NCBI RefSeq assembly: GCF_003937945.1
Contig: NZ_RSEC01000046.1
Location: 248,001-312,000 of the forward strand
Origin: Amycolatopsis eburnea
GTDB lineage: Bacteria; Actinomycetota; Actinomycetes; Mycobacteriales; Pseudonocardiaceae
DNA length: 64,000 nucleotides
Reading direction: 5' to 3'
Shown: positions 25,701 through 32,865 of the stretch, piece by piece
How the letters are laid out: each line of letters starts with the position of its first letter
Numbering within the stretch: the first letter of the stretch is position 1
The notes under the pieces: model-generated
Databases searched by the model: none
What the model was told of the DNA's origin: nothing
The model's input: the letters and a program-made list of their open reading frames with translations, nothing else
Program-made: the position numbers and the translations under genes

Positions 25701-25923
25701 CGAACTCACGGGTGTCCGAGCGGGCAACGAGATCCGGCTCTACGTGGACGGCGTGAAGGTCGCGACGGCCCCGGCCGGACCGGCGCTGGTCAGTACGGGT
25801 GCGTTCACGGTCGGGCGAGCCAAGTACGACGGCCGCAACGTCGACTTCTGGAGCGGCGCGGTCGACCAGGTCAGCGTGGTCGGCAAGGCGTTGACGGACG
25901 CGGAGGTGGCTCAGCTCTCCTGA
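22789..25923 (+). CDS. Secreted glycoside hydrolase family 2 with PA14 and LamG-like domains
   Basis: 1044 residues from ATG 22789. A signal peptide (VLVAALVALGVASGT, cut near residue 27) is followed by a PA14 domain at about 30-175 (GLKAEYFTPSAPGAHDF, DNGFRLFLDGAPVIDHW). GH2 sandwich and TIM-barrel domains follow. The acid/base glutamate is E677 in FNEGWGE. The likely nucleophile is E747 in MDGEHGG. Residues from about 880 form a concanavalin-like LamG domain. GH2 enzymes cleave beta-galactosides, mannosides or glucuronides; specificity is not readable. Secretion plus carbohydrate-binding modules suggests attack on polymeric glycans, induced through the LacI-type site upstream. Confidence 0.9.
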   Translation: MRRAASVLVAALVALGVASGTPPAGAAEPVHGLKAEYFTPSAPGAHDFATLAGTALDSEVDHPDLTSVFGLVTGRTENTTARWTGQLAVPQTGDYTFYAIGDNGFRLFLDGAPVIDHWVGDWDKEQTSAPVTLTAGKQYDFKLEMFQDTGGANMFLRWSSAAIAKQIVPLSAFTPPAGFAVVPRTADISHDGRTLTAGFDGRVSGTNDLKDHLRIEVDATPMPVSSVTAGRDRATIQLAEKVLKGQRVTLYYDGAGALAVNGTKIGKSGRIVANASAERLRTPWGEHVDPRNPLPEYPRPQLERDQWLNLNGPWEFSAAKEGQQPTFGKKLPEKVVVPYPIESQLSGLERHEDHMFYRRTVTVPRDWRIGAGQRLKLNFGAVDYQAKVWVNGKLVAEHTGGYTAFSADITDALKRGAEQEIVVAVTDTTGPHQPKGKQSPNPGGIFYTPSSGIWQTVWLEPVADQGIDEIKTTPDLTTSSLALNVKSAGNAVVTAVAKDARGRQVGTITGPANANLKLPVPDAHLWTPDDPYLYQLEIKLGGDKVKSYFGMRSTGITNVNGVPKLTLNGKPFFSLMQLDQGFYPDGLNTAPSDDALVFDLKAQKDLGFNAVRKHIKVEPARWYYHADQLGLLVWQDFVSLDDGNDPGAQQAWLSQGLEEMHQLQNYPSIYAWIVFNEGWGEWDKAATGRITDQVKAADPSRIVNAHSGVNCCASKGDSGAGDVIDHHDYNNTDPARSDGKRVAMDGEHGGFTLRTPGHQWPGAPIAIYSGVADKAALTAKYVDNTRTFYLGQARAELSASVYTQVTDLEGELNGLWTYDRKRIKVDPGPVREINRRVIEAGADAGKPYPYAGKGTWTLDEQGGTTAKDSSGGNNPLTLTPTGAAFKDGALQFTGGSADTYGPVVDTTGDYTVSAKVRLDALPGNYATAVSQDGRERESPFYLQYGQGAFAFSTPGGNRARYEVVPEIGRWYELTGVRAGNEIRLYVDGVKVATAPAGPALVSTGAFTVGRAKYDGRNVDFWSGAVDQVSVVGKALTDAEVAQLS

Positions 25924-25929
25924 AGCCAT

Positions 25930-25966
25930 GCGGTGTGGGACCGCTGAGCGCGCGGTCCCACACCGC
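25930..25966. terminator. Bidirectional hairpin terminator
   Basis: A perfect 15-bp stem (GCGGTGTGGGACCGC, 25930-25944, with 25952-25966) and a 7-nt loop, placed between the convergent GH2 and hydrolase genes 6-9 bp from both stops. Confidence 0.85.
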
Positions 25967-25975
25967 AGGTCGCCC

Positions 25976-26719
25976 TCAGCCGAGCGTCGCCCAGAACTCC
26001 GTCAGCACCGCGGCGGCGCGGGCCGGCTCGTGGGTCATCCACCAGTGACCGAGGCCGTCGAGCACGGCGACCCGGGCCCCGGCGCGGCCGGCCGCCCGGC
26101 GGCGTTGCGCTTCGGTTCCCGCGACGTGGTCGGCCGTGGCCACGATGGCGAGCCCCGGCCGGGCCGCCGCCCGTTCCAGCGGCAAGCCCAGGCCGGGCTC
26201 GCCGGCGGACCGGTACACGGCGAGCACCGCTCGCCCCATCGCCTCGCCCTGCCCCGCCGCGACGCGGCCGGCGACGCCCCGGCCCATCCCCCGCCGCACC
26301 AAAACCGCCGTCCGCGCTTCGGCCGTGCCACCGAACCGCGCCGCTACGTCGGCCTCGCCGTCGCCTGGCGTCCGCCAGCGGCGCGCGAGTTCGTGCCATT
26401 CGTAGCCGGGGTCGTACATCCCCAGCGAGTCGCTGACCCAGCTGCGGACGAGCTCCGGGCGGCTCAGCACGACGTTGACGACGTGCCCGCCACCGAGGTC
26501 GTGCCCCACCAAGTCCACCGGTTCGCCGAACGCTTCCAGTTCGCCGATCAGCCAGTCGCGGTAGTCCGCCCGGGTGGCCCCGAACCCGTCGGGCAGCGGC
26601 GCGCCGAACCCGGGCGGCGACAGGCAGACCAGGTCCGAACGCGACGAGGCAAGCTCGGCCAGCAGCAGGTCCCAGACCGCCGCCGTCTCCGGGTTTCCGT
26701 GGACGAACACCGCGGGCAT
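25976..26719 (-). CDS. Alpha/beta hydrolase
   Basis: 247 residues from ATG 26719, overlapping the stop of the upstream gene by 1 bp (TGATG). The oxyanion motif HGNP (VFVHGNPETAAVWD) is near the N-terminus. The nucleophile elbow reads GHDLGGG, i.e. Asp rather than Ser in G-x-D-x-G, as in haloalkane dehalogenase and epoxide hydrolase types. The catalytic His lies in GLGHWWMTHEP. An Asp nucleophile favours an epoxide hydrolase or dehalogenase-like reaction over an esterase. It is co-transcribed with a DUF1330-like protein and divergent from a TetR gene. Confidence 0.85.
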   Translation of the reverse strand: MPAVFVHGNPETAAVWDLLLAELASSRSDLVCLSPPGFGAPLPDGFGATRADYRDWLIGELEAFGEPVDLVGHDLGGGHVVNVVLSRPELVRSWVSDSLGMYDPGYEWHELARRWRTPGDGEADVAARFGGTAEARTAVLVRRGMGRGVAGRVAAGQGEAMGRAVLAVYRSAGEPGLGLPLERAAARPGLAIVATADHVAGTEAQRRRAAGRAGARVAVLDGLGHWWMTHEPARAAAVLTEFWATLG

Positions 26720-27087
26720 CAGACCGCCGCCGGCGTCGTCGGCTGCAGCACCGCTTCCACCAGCGCCTCGGTGCGCAGGTGCGTGATCGCCTGGTACTCG
26801 GGATCGCGGACCATGGCCGCGAAGGCCCGCCGGTCCGGGTAGCGGACCAGCACCACCATGTCCCACGCCTGCCCGTCCTCGGCGACGAGCGCCGGCCCGC
26901 CGGTCCCGAGGTACTCGACCTCCAGGCCGTAGCGAGGGTTGAGTTCGCGGCGCAGGGCTTCGGCGTAGCGCTGGTAGCTTTCGCGGCCGCCGTCCGGGCG
27001 GAACCGCAGCAGGTTGAGCATCACGACCGGACCGCCCGGGTCGTCGGCGAGCAGGGCGTCGAGGGCGTGGTCTTCGACTTCGATCAT
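26719..27087 (-). CDS. DUF1330/EthD-like small protein
   Basis: 122 residues from ATG 27087 with a strong AGGAGG site. The pattern GPVVMLNLLRFRPDGGRES, YQRYAEALRRELNPRYGLEV and YPDRRAFAAMVRDPEYQAI is that of DUF1330/NIPSNAP-like dimeric alpha-beta barrel proteins. Their activities are mostly unknown; some assist oxidation of small aromatic or lipid compounds. It leads the two-gene operon with the hydrolase and is divergent from a TetR regulator. Confidence 0.8.
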   Translation of the reverse strand: MIEVEDHALDALLADDPGGPVVMLNLLRFRPDGGRESYQRYAEALRRELNPRYGLEVEYLGTGGPALVAEDGQAWDMVVLVRYPDRRAFAAMVRDPEYQAITHLRTEALVEAVLQPTTPAAV

Positions 27088-27117
27088 CAGGACCTCCTGG
27101 TGTCGCACTGTACACAT

Positions 27118-27139
27118 ACTTGTTGATCGACACGCAAGT
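27118..27139. promoter_or_regulatory. Probable TetR operator in divergent spacer
   Basis: ACTTG (27118-27122) and CAAGT (27135-27139) form a 22-bp inverted repeat in the 72-bp spacer between the DUF1330-like and TetR genes. The arms are AT-rich relative to the surroundings. Placement suits repression of both promoters by the TetR protein. Confidence 0.5.
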
Positions 27140-27159
27140 TAGTTTGCTAGGCTCCCCCC

Positions 27160-27756
27160 ATGCCGCCCCGCCGCACCCAGCAGGAACGCCGCGACCAGGC
27201 CGAAGCAGCAATACTGCAGGCCGCCGCCGAACTCGTCGTCGAGCAGGGCGTCCGCTCCCTGACCCTCGCCCGCGTCGGCGAACGCGCGGGGTACAGCCGC
27301 GGCATCGTGACCCACCACTTCGGCGGCAAGCAGGCACTGGTCGACCGGCTGGCCCGCGCCACCCAGACCGGCTTCGTCCCGGGCTTGGCGGACCTGCCCC
27401 CCGGCCTGGACCGCCTGCTGCGCCTGATCGACGGCTACCTCGGCGAGCTAGGCCGGATCGGCGTGTTCAACCAGGCTTTCCTGCTGCTGTGGGCGGAAGC
27501 GGCCACCCAGCCGGACCTGGCCCCGACGTTCCGCGAACGGGACGCAGCCTTCCGCGCGGACCTGCGCGAAGACGTCGAGGCCGGCATCACGGCCGGCGAC
27601 ATCGCGGCGGACGTGGGAGCGGACGAGGTCGCGACCGCGGTTGTCGGGCAGCTGCGTGGGATCGCGTTGCAGCGGCTGCTCGATCCGGAGAGCGTCGACA
27701 CGGAGGCGCTACGCCGAAGCGTCACCGGCCAGTGGCGCCGCGCCTTGACCACATAG
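27160..27756 (+). CDS. TetR-family transcriptional regulator
   Basis: 198 residues from ATG 27160. HTH at residues about 10-60 (AEAAILQAAAELVVEQGVRS, LARVGERAGYSRGIVTHHF), followed by a helical ligand domain with LWAEAATQPDLAPTFRERD. Divergent from the DUF1330/hydrolase pair with an inverted repeat between, so it is the likely repressor of those genes, relieved by their substrate. Normal length, no anomalies. Confidence 0.88.
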   Translation: MPPRRTQQERRDQAEAAILQAAAELVVEQGVRSLTLARVGERAGYSRGIVTHHFGGKQALVDRLARATQTGFVPGLADLPPGLDRLLRLIDGYLGELGRIGVFNQAFLLLWAEAATQPDLAPTFRERDAAFRADLREDVEAGITAGDIAADVGADEVATAVVGQLRGIALQRLLDPESVDTEALRRSVTGQWRRALTT

Positions 27757-27976
27757 CGCCCCAGCCGGACCAGGGTGAGTCGGCCGCCAAGGGCCCGGGT
27801 CGTAGAACCGCACCGCCACGTAACTCCCGGGACTGCCGGCGTCGAGGACAAATCGGTTTCGCTCGCGGTCGACACAGGTGATCGGCACGGCCCGGCCGCC
27901 GCCGGCCGCAAGCACCGTCCGACCTTGCTCAACCGACGAGGCGTCCGCGCGGAGTCGGCGCCCACCGGTTCACCGG

Positions 27977-28417
27977 TCAGAGCAGTTCCAGGTGGACGCC
28001 GGTTCCTGTCTCGTCACCCTCGAGGCCGTGATCGCGGATGATCCCGACGATCTCATCGAACAGCGTCGGGCCTTCGCCACGTTTCGCCCTGACAACGCCG
28101 GCTTGGATGGCCGGACGGTTTGACGGGTGGCAGGTGAGGAGAAGTTGCTGTCGCTGTCGGATCGTCGCGTCGTAGCCGAGTGCGGACCGGGACCGCTCGG
28201 AGTTGAGCCATCGCAGGACCCAGCCGTGGTCGGGCGTCCCGAAGCCTCCGCCGAGGATGTCGTCGAAAGCGTCAAGATTTCCTCGCCACGTGTAGTCACG
28301 GAGCAGCCGTGAGAACTCGCGGGTGAACCCGTCGAAGTCGGCGAAGCAGGCTCCGTCGATGATCAACACCGGAAGGTCGTCTCCGTGGTCGGCCACAGAG
28401 GCGTGAAAGTTCTTCAC
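27977..28417 (-). CDS. Barstar-family RNase inhibitor (immunity protein)
   Basis: 146 residues from GTG 28417. The fold signature is clear: LIIDGACFADFDGFTREFSR, then WRGNLDAFDDILGGGFGTP, which matches the barstar core that plugs the active site of barnase-like ribonucleases. It also has the actinobacterial C-terminal extension (LLLTCHPSNRPAIQAGVV, FDEIVGIIRDHG). No barnase-like RNase gene is beside it. It would protect against a toxin encoded elsewhere or delivered by competitors. It is the first member of an immunity-type island that continues to 30.1 kb. Confidence 0.88.
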   Translation of the reverse strand: MKNFHASVADHGDDLPVLIIDGACFADFDGFTREFSRLLRDYTWRGNLDAFDDILGGGFGTPDHGWVLRWLNSERSRSALGYDATIRQRQQLLLTCHPSNRPAIQAGVVRAKRGEGPTLFDEIVGIIRDHGLEGDETGTGVHLELL

Positions 28418-28675
28418 CTCGATTGCGGATCACCCAATCGGCACAAAACGAACCAATCGCGTACTGGACAGGTGCTCTGCAGCAATGAGGAACTTCCTGC
28501 AAGCGATGCAGGATCCGGTCGTTGCCCGCCGGATCCTGCGCACCGCGGCTCCCGGTCTCCAGATCGCCACCCGGCCTGCACACCAGCCTTGTACTGCGAT
28601 TCCCGCGTTGCCGCAGCCGGCATTGCTGCTCCGAGCGCGCCCCAAGGTCTCCGGCACCCATGGGACCATGCCAGC

Positions 28676-29028
28676 ATGAGCTACGACTTGGCAGTGTGGG
28701 AGGGCCCCACCCTTCAGCCGACCGATGGGCCGAGAGACTCTTTTCGAAACTGTATGAACAATACATCGTCACCGAAGCCGCAGTGCCACCGACCCCGACA
28801 ATCATACGCTATGTAGAAACATTACTCGAAAAATGGCCAGACCTGAGCACCGAAAACCTAGATACATGCCCATGGACATGTTCATCGTTGATCAGCAATG
28901 CGAGCGGACCGATATTCTATTTCAGCATGATCCACGAGATGGCCGACAACGTATCAGCATACGCCACTAAAACAGCAAGAGGTCTTTCGCTGATATGCTA
29001 CGACCCACAAATACGTAAACTGCGCTAA
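28676..29028 (+). pseudogene. Frameshifted MSYDLAVWEGP-family gene remnant
   Basis: Reading starts at ATG 28676 with MSYDLAVWEGPTLQPTD, a conserved opening of a widespread actinobacterial small protein family. It then continues one base out of frame, from about 28720, as ERLFSKLYEQYIVTEAAVP, PTPTIIRYVETLLEKWPDLS and ASGPIFYFSMIHEMADN, up to the stop at 29028. The two parts together give the full family length of about 118 residues, so a single-base loss near 28715-28735 broke the gene. Local GC is only about 42-47 percent, far below the surroundings, suggesting transfer. Function of the family is not known to me; its neighbours are immunity-type genes. Confidence 0.75.
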
Positions 29029-29034
29029 AAACGT

Positions 29035-29382
29035 TTACTGACGACTGAACCATTCGCCGATCGACTTCCACTCGAACTTGTCTCGCCACGAGGAGTCGCC
29101 CTTCGCCCAGCCAGCAAGGGCCGCGACCACGTCATCCTGAGAATCTGTCAATGTCTGAAAGTGTTCTGTCGCACTTCCCGCTCGATATTCAACCTGATAG
29201 CCACCCTCTGGCCGAAGCCTGGCTTGGACATAGTGCACATCAACTTTCCCGTGTTCACCATCGTGTTCCAGAACGAGGTGTTCACCAGACCGAAGGCCAA
29301 CTACCGTTATTCGGATGTTCAGCTCACTCGCAGGCCGAACAATCGATCCATTGAATTCTCGAATGACAACGTCCGTATCCAT
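29035..29382 (-). CDS. Unknown 115-aa protein, immunity-island member
   Basis: 115 residues from ATG 29382 with GGGAG ahead. The sequence has beta-rich character (HLVLEHDGEHGKVDVHYVQA, GYQVEYRAGSATEHF) and ends DSSWRDKFEWKSIGEWFSRQ. I recognise it only as similar in style to small actinobacterial proteins found near polymorphic-toxin immunity genes. Base composition is lower in GC than the chromosome average. It is convergent with the frameshifted remnant (6 bp apart) and divergent from the SUKH gene. An immunity role is inference from context. Confidence 0.6.
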   Translation of the reverse strand: MDTDVVIREFNGSIVRPASELNIRITVVGLRSGEHLVLEHDGEHGKVDVHYVQARLRPEGGYQVEYRAGSATEHFQTLTDSQDDVVAALAGWAKGDSSWRDKFEWKSIGEWFSRQ

Positions 29383-29579
29383 GATATCTCCCGCGCGCGT
29401 TTCAACTCAATCCCATCAGAGCCGACCCACTCTTTACCTCGATGCCAACATACAGCCGGCAACGGTACCTGTCGTGATCTGCTGTGCCTCCGATCGCGCG
29501 CTCAGATCCGTCATGCCGATGACCGGCCGTTCACCAGAACGCCTCATGACAGACGAGCGCATCCGGCAGACTGGCCGTC

Positions 29580-30137
29580 ATGAACCACACCGCTCGCCAG
29601 TTCGCACGGTTGCGAGGCATCATCGAGCGGTTGCTCCCCGACACCGCACCCTTCCTGCCCGGCGCGACCGACCACGACCTCGATCGGCTCGCCACCAAAA
29701 CCGGCCTCACCCTCCCGGTCGATCTCTGCGCCCTGCTGCGCGCCTCGGCCGGCCAGGACGACCCCGACCAACTGTACGGCCCGCTCAACTTCCACCACTT
29801 CCTCACCATCGACGAAATGATCGGGATGCACCGCATGCTGACCGACGCAGTCAGCGATATGGCCACTCCCGTGGAACAGCCCGCCTACTACCGGTGGACC
29901 GTCTGGTCCGAAAAATGGCTGCCGTTCCTCGCCTTCGAGGGCGACTGCTACTTCGTGGACCTCGACCCCGGCGAACGCGGCACCTCAGGGCAGGTCGCCT
30001 TCCGCGCCAACGTGCCGGTCCTGGACAAGCCCAAAGCACCATCGCTCACCGCGTTCCTCACCCGCGTCGCCGACCTCATCGAAACCGGGCACGCCACCAC
30101 CGAAGAGAGCACACTCGTCCTCCTCGACCTGTGCTGA
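29580..30137 (+). CDS. SMI1/KNR4 (SUKH) family protein, probable immunity protein
   Basis: 185 residues from ATG 29580. It has the SUKH layout: LPGATDHDLDRLATKTGLTL, LCALLRASAGQDDPDQLYG, and later WLPFLAFEGDCYFVDLDPG, the conserved core of SMI1/KNR4 proteins. In bacteria SUKH proteins are very common immunity proteins for polymorphic and contact-dependent toxins. No toxin or type VII secretion gene is adjacent. Together with barstar it makes an orphan immunity cluster. A housekeeping role cannot be excluded. Confidence 0.85.
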   Translation: MNHTARQFARLRGIIERLLPDTAPFLPGATDHDLDRLATKTGLTLPVDLCALLRASAGQDDPDQLYGPLNFHHFLTIDEMIGMHRMLTDAVSDMATPVEQPAYYRWTVWSEKWLPFLAFEGDCYFVDLDPGERGTSGQVAFRANVPVLDKPKAPSLTAFLTRVADLIETGHATTEESTLVLLDLC

Positions 30138-30180
30138 AATCGGCTCCCGAGAGTGTCTTCCGGCTGCCTCGATGTCTACC

Positions 30181-30213
30181 GCGGGGTTGACCCCGACGCA
30201 GGGTCAACCCCGC
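30181..30213. promoter_or_regulatory. Perfect 13+13 bp palindrome, MerR-type operator
   Basis: The arms GCGGGGTTGACCC (30181-30193) and GGGTCAACCCCGC (30201-30213) are separated by 7 bp. The left arm includes TTGACC, a -35-like element, as in MerR-controlled promoters where the regulator sits between -35 and -10. It lies directly before the hydrolase-merR operon, so the encoded MerR protein is the expected ligand. Confidence 0.75.
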
Positions 30214-30225
30214 AGCATGGTCGCC

Positions 30226-31026
30226 ATGACGACGAAAGCCAGTCAGTTCGAAGTCCACCACAACGGCGTCACGATCTCAGTCTCCCGCGGCGGCCGAGGA
30301 CGGCCGCTGGTCCTGTGCCCCGGACTCCTCACCACACAAGCCGACCTGCACGAGCTGACCGACCTGCTGCGCCGCGACTACGACGTGACGACCTTCGACC
30401 TCCGCGGCCACGGACTCTCCACGCCCGCCGACGAGTACACCTTCGAGGCGTTCCTCAGCGACCTCGACGCCGTCATGACGGCGCTGGAACATCGCTCACC
30501 CCTCCTCGTGGGACACTCACTCGGCGCGGACCTGGCCGTGCACTACGCCGCCGAGCACCCGGGCACTGTGGCCGGGCTCGTTCTCGTCGACGGCGCGAAC
30601 CCGACGCCCGAACCGTTCCTCACCGACGCCGACCTGCCGGACTTCCAAGCGATGGCGGAAGGACTGCGGCACGAACTCGAGCCGGTCAAGGGCACTCCGC
30701 GTCAGGTACTCCTGAACCCGCACGACTTCCTCGACGTCAACCTCCAGGTCGAGGCGGTGCGCTCCGGCATCCTCGACCTCTACCAGACGATCGACCAGCC
30801 GATCCACCTGATCATGTCCACGTCGATGGCGGGCACCAGCGATGACGCGCGTACGCGGTGGCGCAACCAGAACTGGCGGGCCGGCATCGAGCGGCTCGTG
30901 CGCGAGCGGCCGCACGTCACCACGTCGTGGCTCGACGCCGACCACCGGCTCGTCCTCACCCACGCTCCGGAGATCGCCCGGCTGATCTGCGATACGCAGA
31001 TGCCGAGGACACTGGACCGATGCTGA
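30226..31026 (+). CDS. Alpha/beta hydrolase
   Basis: 266 residues from ATG 30226; an in-frame ATG at 30217 lies just after the operator, and neither has a clear ribosome site, so a leaderless mRNA is likely. The fold is visible as LVLCPGLLTTQADLHELTDL, the serine nucleophile elbow GHSLG (LLVGHSLGADLAVHYA) and the C-terminal His in LDADHRLVLTHAPEI. Such hydrolases cleave esters or lactones. It is co-transcribed with the MerR regulator, whose gene it overlaps by 7 bp, so the hydrolase probably removes or releases the compound that MerR senses. Confidence 0.87.
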   Translation: MTTKASQFEVHHNGVTISVSRGGRGRPLVLCPGLLTTQADLHELTDLLRRDYDVTTFDLRGHGLSTPADEYTFEAFLSDLDAVMTALEHRSPLLVGHSLGADLAVHYAAEHPGTVAGLVLVDGANPTPEPFLTDADLPDFQAMAEGLRHELEPVKGTPRQVLLNPHDFLDVNLQVEAVRSGILDLYQTIDQPIHLIMSTSMAGTSDDARTRWRNQNWRAGIERLVRERPHVTTSWLDADHRLVLTHAPEIARLICDTQMPRTLDRC

Positions 31027-31808
31027 CCATCGGCGAACTGGCGTCGTACGCGGGAGTCACGGTGCGCGCGGTGCGGCACTACCACGCCAAGGGGCTGCTG
31101 CCGGAACCCGGACGCGACCGCTCCGGGTACCGGAGGTACGACGCCGGCGCCGTGGTCGAGCTGATCAGGATCAGGACCCTCGCCGAGGCAGGAGTCCCGC
31201 TGTCACGGGTGCGGGAGCTGCTCCAGGCCGGCGAAGCGGAGTTCGGCGCGGCGGTCACCGACATCGACAACCGGCTGCGGGCGGAAATCCGGCAGCGGCA
31301 GCGGCATCGCCAGCAGATCCGCCGCATCGCCTCCGGAGACAGTCTGGCCCTGCCCACCGAGGTGGTCGAAATCCTCGACCGGCTGCGCGCGCTCGGCGTC
31401 GACGAGCGGATCATCCAGGTCGAGCGGGACGGCTGGATCCTGCTCGCCGCGCACTCACCCGACCGGGTCCCCGAGTGGGCGGCGCGCAAGCGGAAGCAGA
31501 TCGCCGACCCACCCCTCATCGACTTCTACCTCACCTTGGGAGCGGCCCTAGACCGAGCCGACGGCGATCCGGAGCTGGTCGAACTGGCCGACAAGCTGGC
31601 CACCTACATCACGCACATGGCCGAGCACGCTGTCGGCGACCCCGACGTCGAGCCGCCGTTCGCCGAGCTGATGGACGCCCTGGCCTTCGACACCGCCCCG
31701 CCGGCTCGCCGCCTGATCGAGCTGCTGAGAACGCGCGGCTGGACCGGCTGGACGAAACTCGAACGCGTGGACGCGGCGCCGGAGGAAGACGTCACCCAGC
31801 ACCGCTGA
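31020..31808 (+). CDS. MerR-family transcriptional regulator
   Basis: 262 residues from ATG 31020, overlapping the hydrolase stop by 7 bp. It has an N-terminal MerR winged helix (LTIGELASYAGVTVRAVRHY, HAKGLLPEPGRDRSGYRRYD), the dimerisation helix about residues 75-110 and a C-terminal effector region of about 130 residues (WILLAAHSPDRVPEWAARK). It lacks the Cys ligands of metal sensors, so an organic ligand is likely. The 33-bp palindrome upstream of the operon is its probable site, giving autoregulation. Confidence 0.9.
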   Translation: MLTIGELASYAGVTVRAVRHYHAKGLLPEPGRDRSGYRRYDAGAVVELIRIRTLAEAGVPLSRVRELLQAGEAEFGAAVTDIDNRLRAEIRQRQRHRQQIRRIASGDSLALPTEVVEILDRLRALGVDERIIQVERDGWILLAAHSPDRVPEWAARKRKQIADPPLIDFYLTLGAALDRADGDPELVELADKLATYITHMAEHAVGDPDVEPPFAELMDALAFDTAPPARRLIELLRTRGWTGWTKLERVDAAPEEDVTQHR

Positions 31809-32033
31809 CAGGAGCCGCGTTGCCGCTGGGCGCGGGCTCACCCACGGCGTCAGTCCCAGTAGTTGAAGAGCACTTCACCCAAATCGGCCGAAGCCCGGTA
31901 CTTCAGGCCGGCCGCCTGGCACCCCGGCCACGTCCGCGCGTCGAACGGCCTCGGCAGATCGGCCGGGCCCATCGCCGCACCAGTTCGCGACTTATCGGCT
32001 CATTGATGTCGGGCGTGGATAGTTCAAAGAGAA

Positions 32034-32702
32034 CTACTGGCGGTCGAACGCGGCCACGTACAGCGGGGCCGTCTTCGTGGCCAGTGCCTTCACCGCTTTC
32101 ACGCTGTCACTCCACTTGCCCTCGAAAGTGATCGACGTGGCACGGTTGCCATGACTCAGGACCAAAACGCAACGCACCAGGTAGCCGGGGCGCAGGTTCG
32201 CGCAGAAGCCCGCCTGCGGGTCGGCCAGCTCGGGTACCGAGAAGTCGCCGACGATGGCGAACTGCTCGTCGTGGAACGTCGCCTTCCGGCACGCTGTCGC
32301 CTGCTTCACGCTCGCCACGACGTCGGCGCCGGTCACGCCCGCGTACTCCGCTACCAGCTGGTGGAAAGCACCCTTCCCGCCGCCGGGCACGTAGTTGATG
32401 CCCTGCGCCGCCCGCTGCACCGACTGGTCCGAGGGCAGGCCACCACACGCCTGGAGGAGGTGGAACGGCGTGTGCTCACCGATCACGTAGGCGATCGGCT
32501 TCGTTTCCACGGCCAGACCTGCCTTGTCCACGTCATCCTCTACCGGCAAGTAGACCGTGGCGTCCTTAACGACCGGCGTCGGCGTCGACGTCGCTGACGA
32601 CGTCGGTGCCGGACTCGACGGCGCCGGAGACGTCGCGGCTTCGGTGCCCGCACAGCCGGCGAGGAGCACTGCCAGGCACGCGAGCGCGACGGTTTTGTAC
32701 AT
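32034..32702 (-). CDS. Lipoprotein of unknown function
   Basis: 222 residues from ATG 32702 behind GGGGGAG. The signal peptide ends in a lipobox (ACLAVLLAGC), so Cys18 or so is lipidated and the protein is held on the outer face of the membrane. A Ser/Thr/Pro-rich linker of about 30 residues leads to a DUF3558-like beta domain of mature size with Cys residues in QACGGLPSD, QATACRKATF and AGFCANLRP that could form disulfides. It is convergent with the MerR operon. No partner is evident. Confidence 0.8.
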   Translation of the reverse strand: MYKTVALACLAVLLAGCAGTEAATSPAPSSPAPTSSATSTPTPVVKDATVYLPVEDDVDKAGLAVETKPIAYVIGEHTPFHLLQACGGLPSDQSVQRAAQGINYVPGGGKGAFHQLVAEYAGVTGADVVASVKQATACRKATFHDEQFAIVGDFSVPELADPQAGFCANLRPGYLVRCVLVLSHGNRATSITFEGKWSDSVKAVKALATKTAPLYVAAFDRQ

Positions 32703-32865
32703 GTCTCCCCCTTGGTCGGCAGCTTGATCGTCAGCTCTCACGCCGGCGTTACCGCACCGACAGCCCCACGCAGCAAGAACTCCACTGAGCGGTTGCTTAC
32801 AATTACGGTGTCCCGGCCGGCCGTCGGGACCGCCGTGGAGCGGGGCTGTTTGGGAGGATCACCGG

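Noticed and set aside
27709..27915. Possible 68-aa minus-strand fragment downstream of barstar (RFVLDAGSPGSYVAVRFYDP)
   Set aside because: It looks faintly protein-like but overlaps the TetR gene end and has no start signal; too weak to list as a gene or a toxin remnant.
28418..28675. Several short frames between barstar and the frameshifted gene
   Set aside because: No start signal, no family pattern, and the frames contradict one another.
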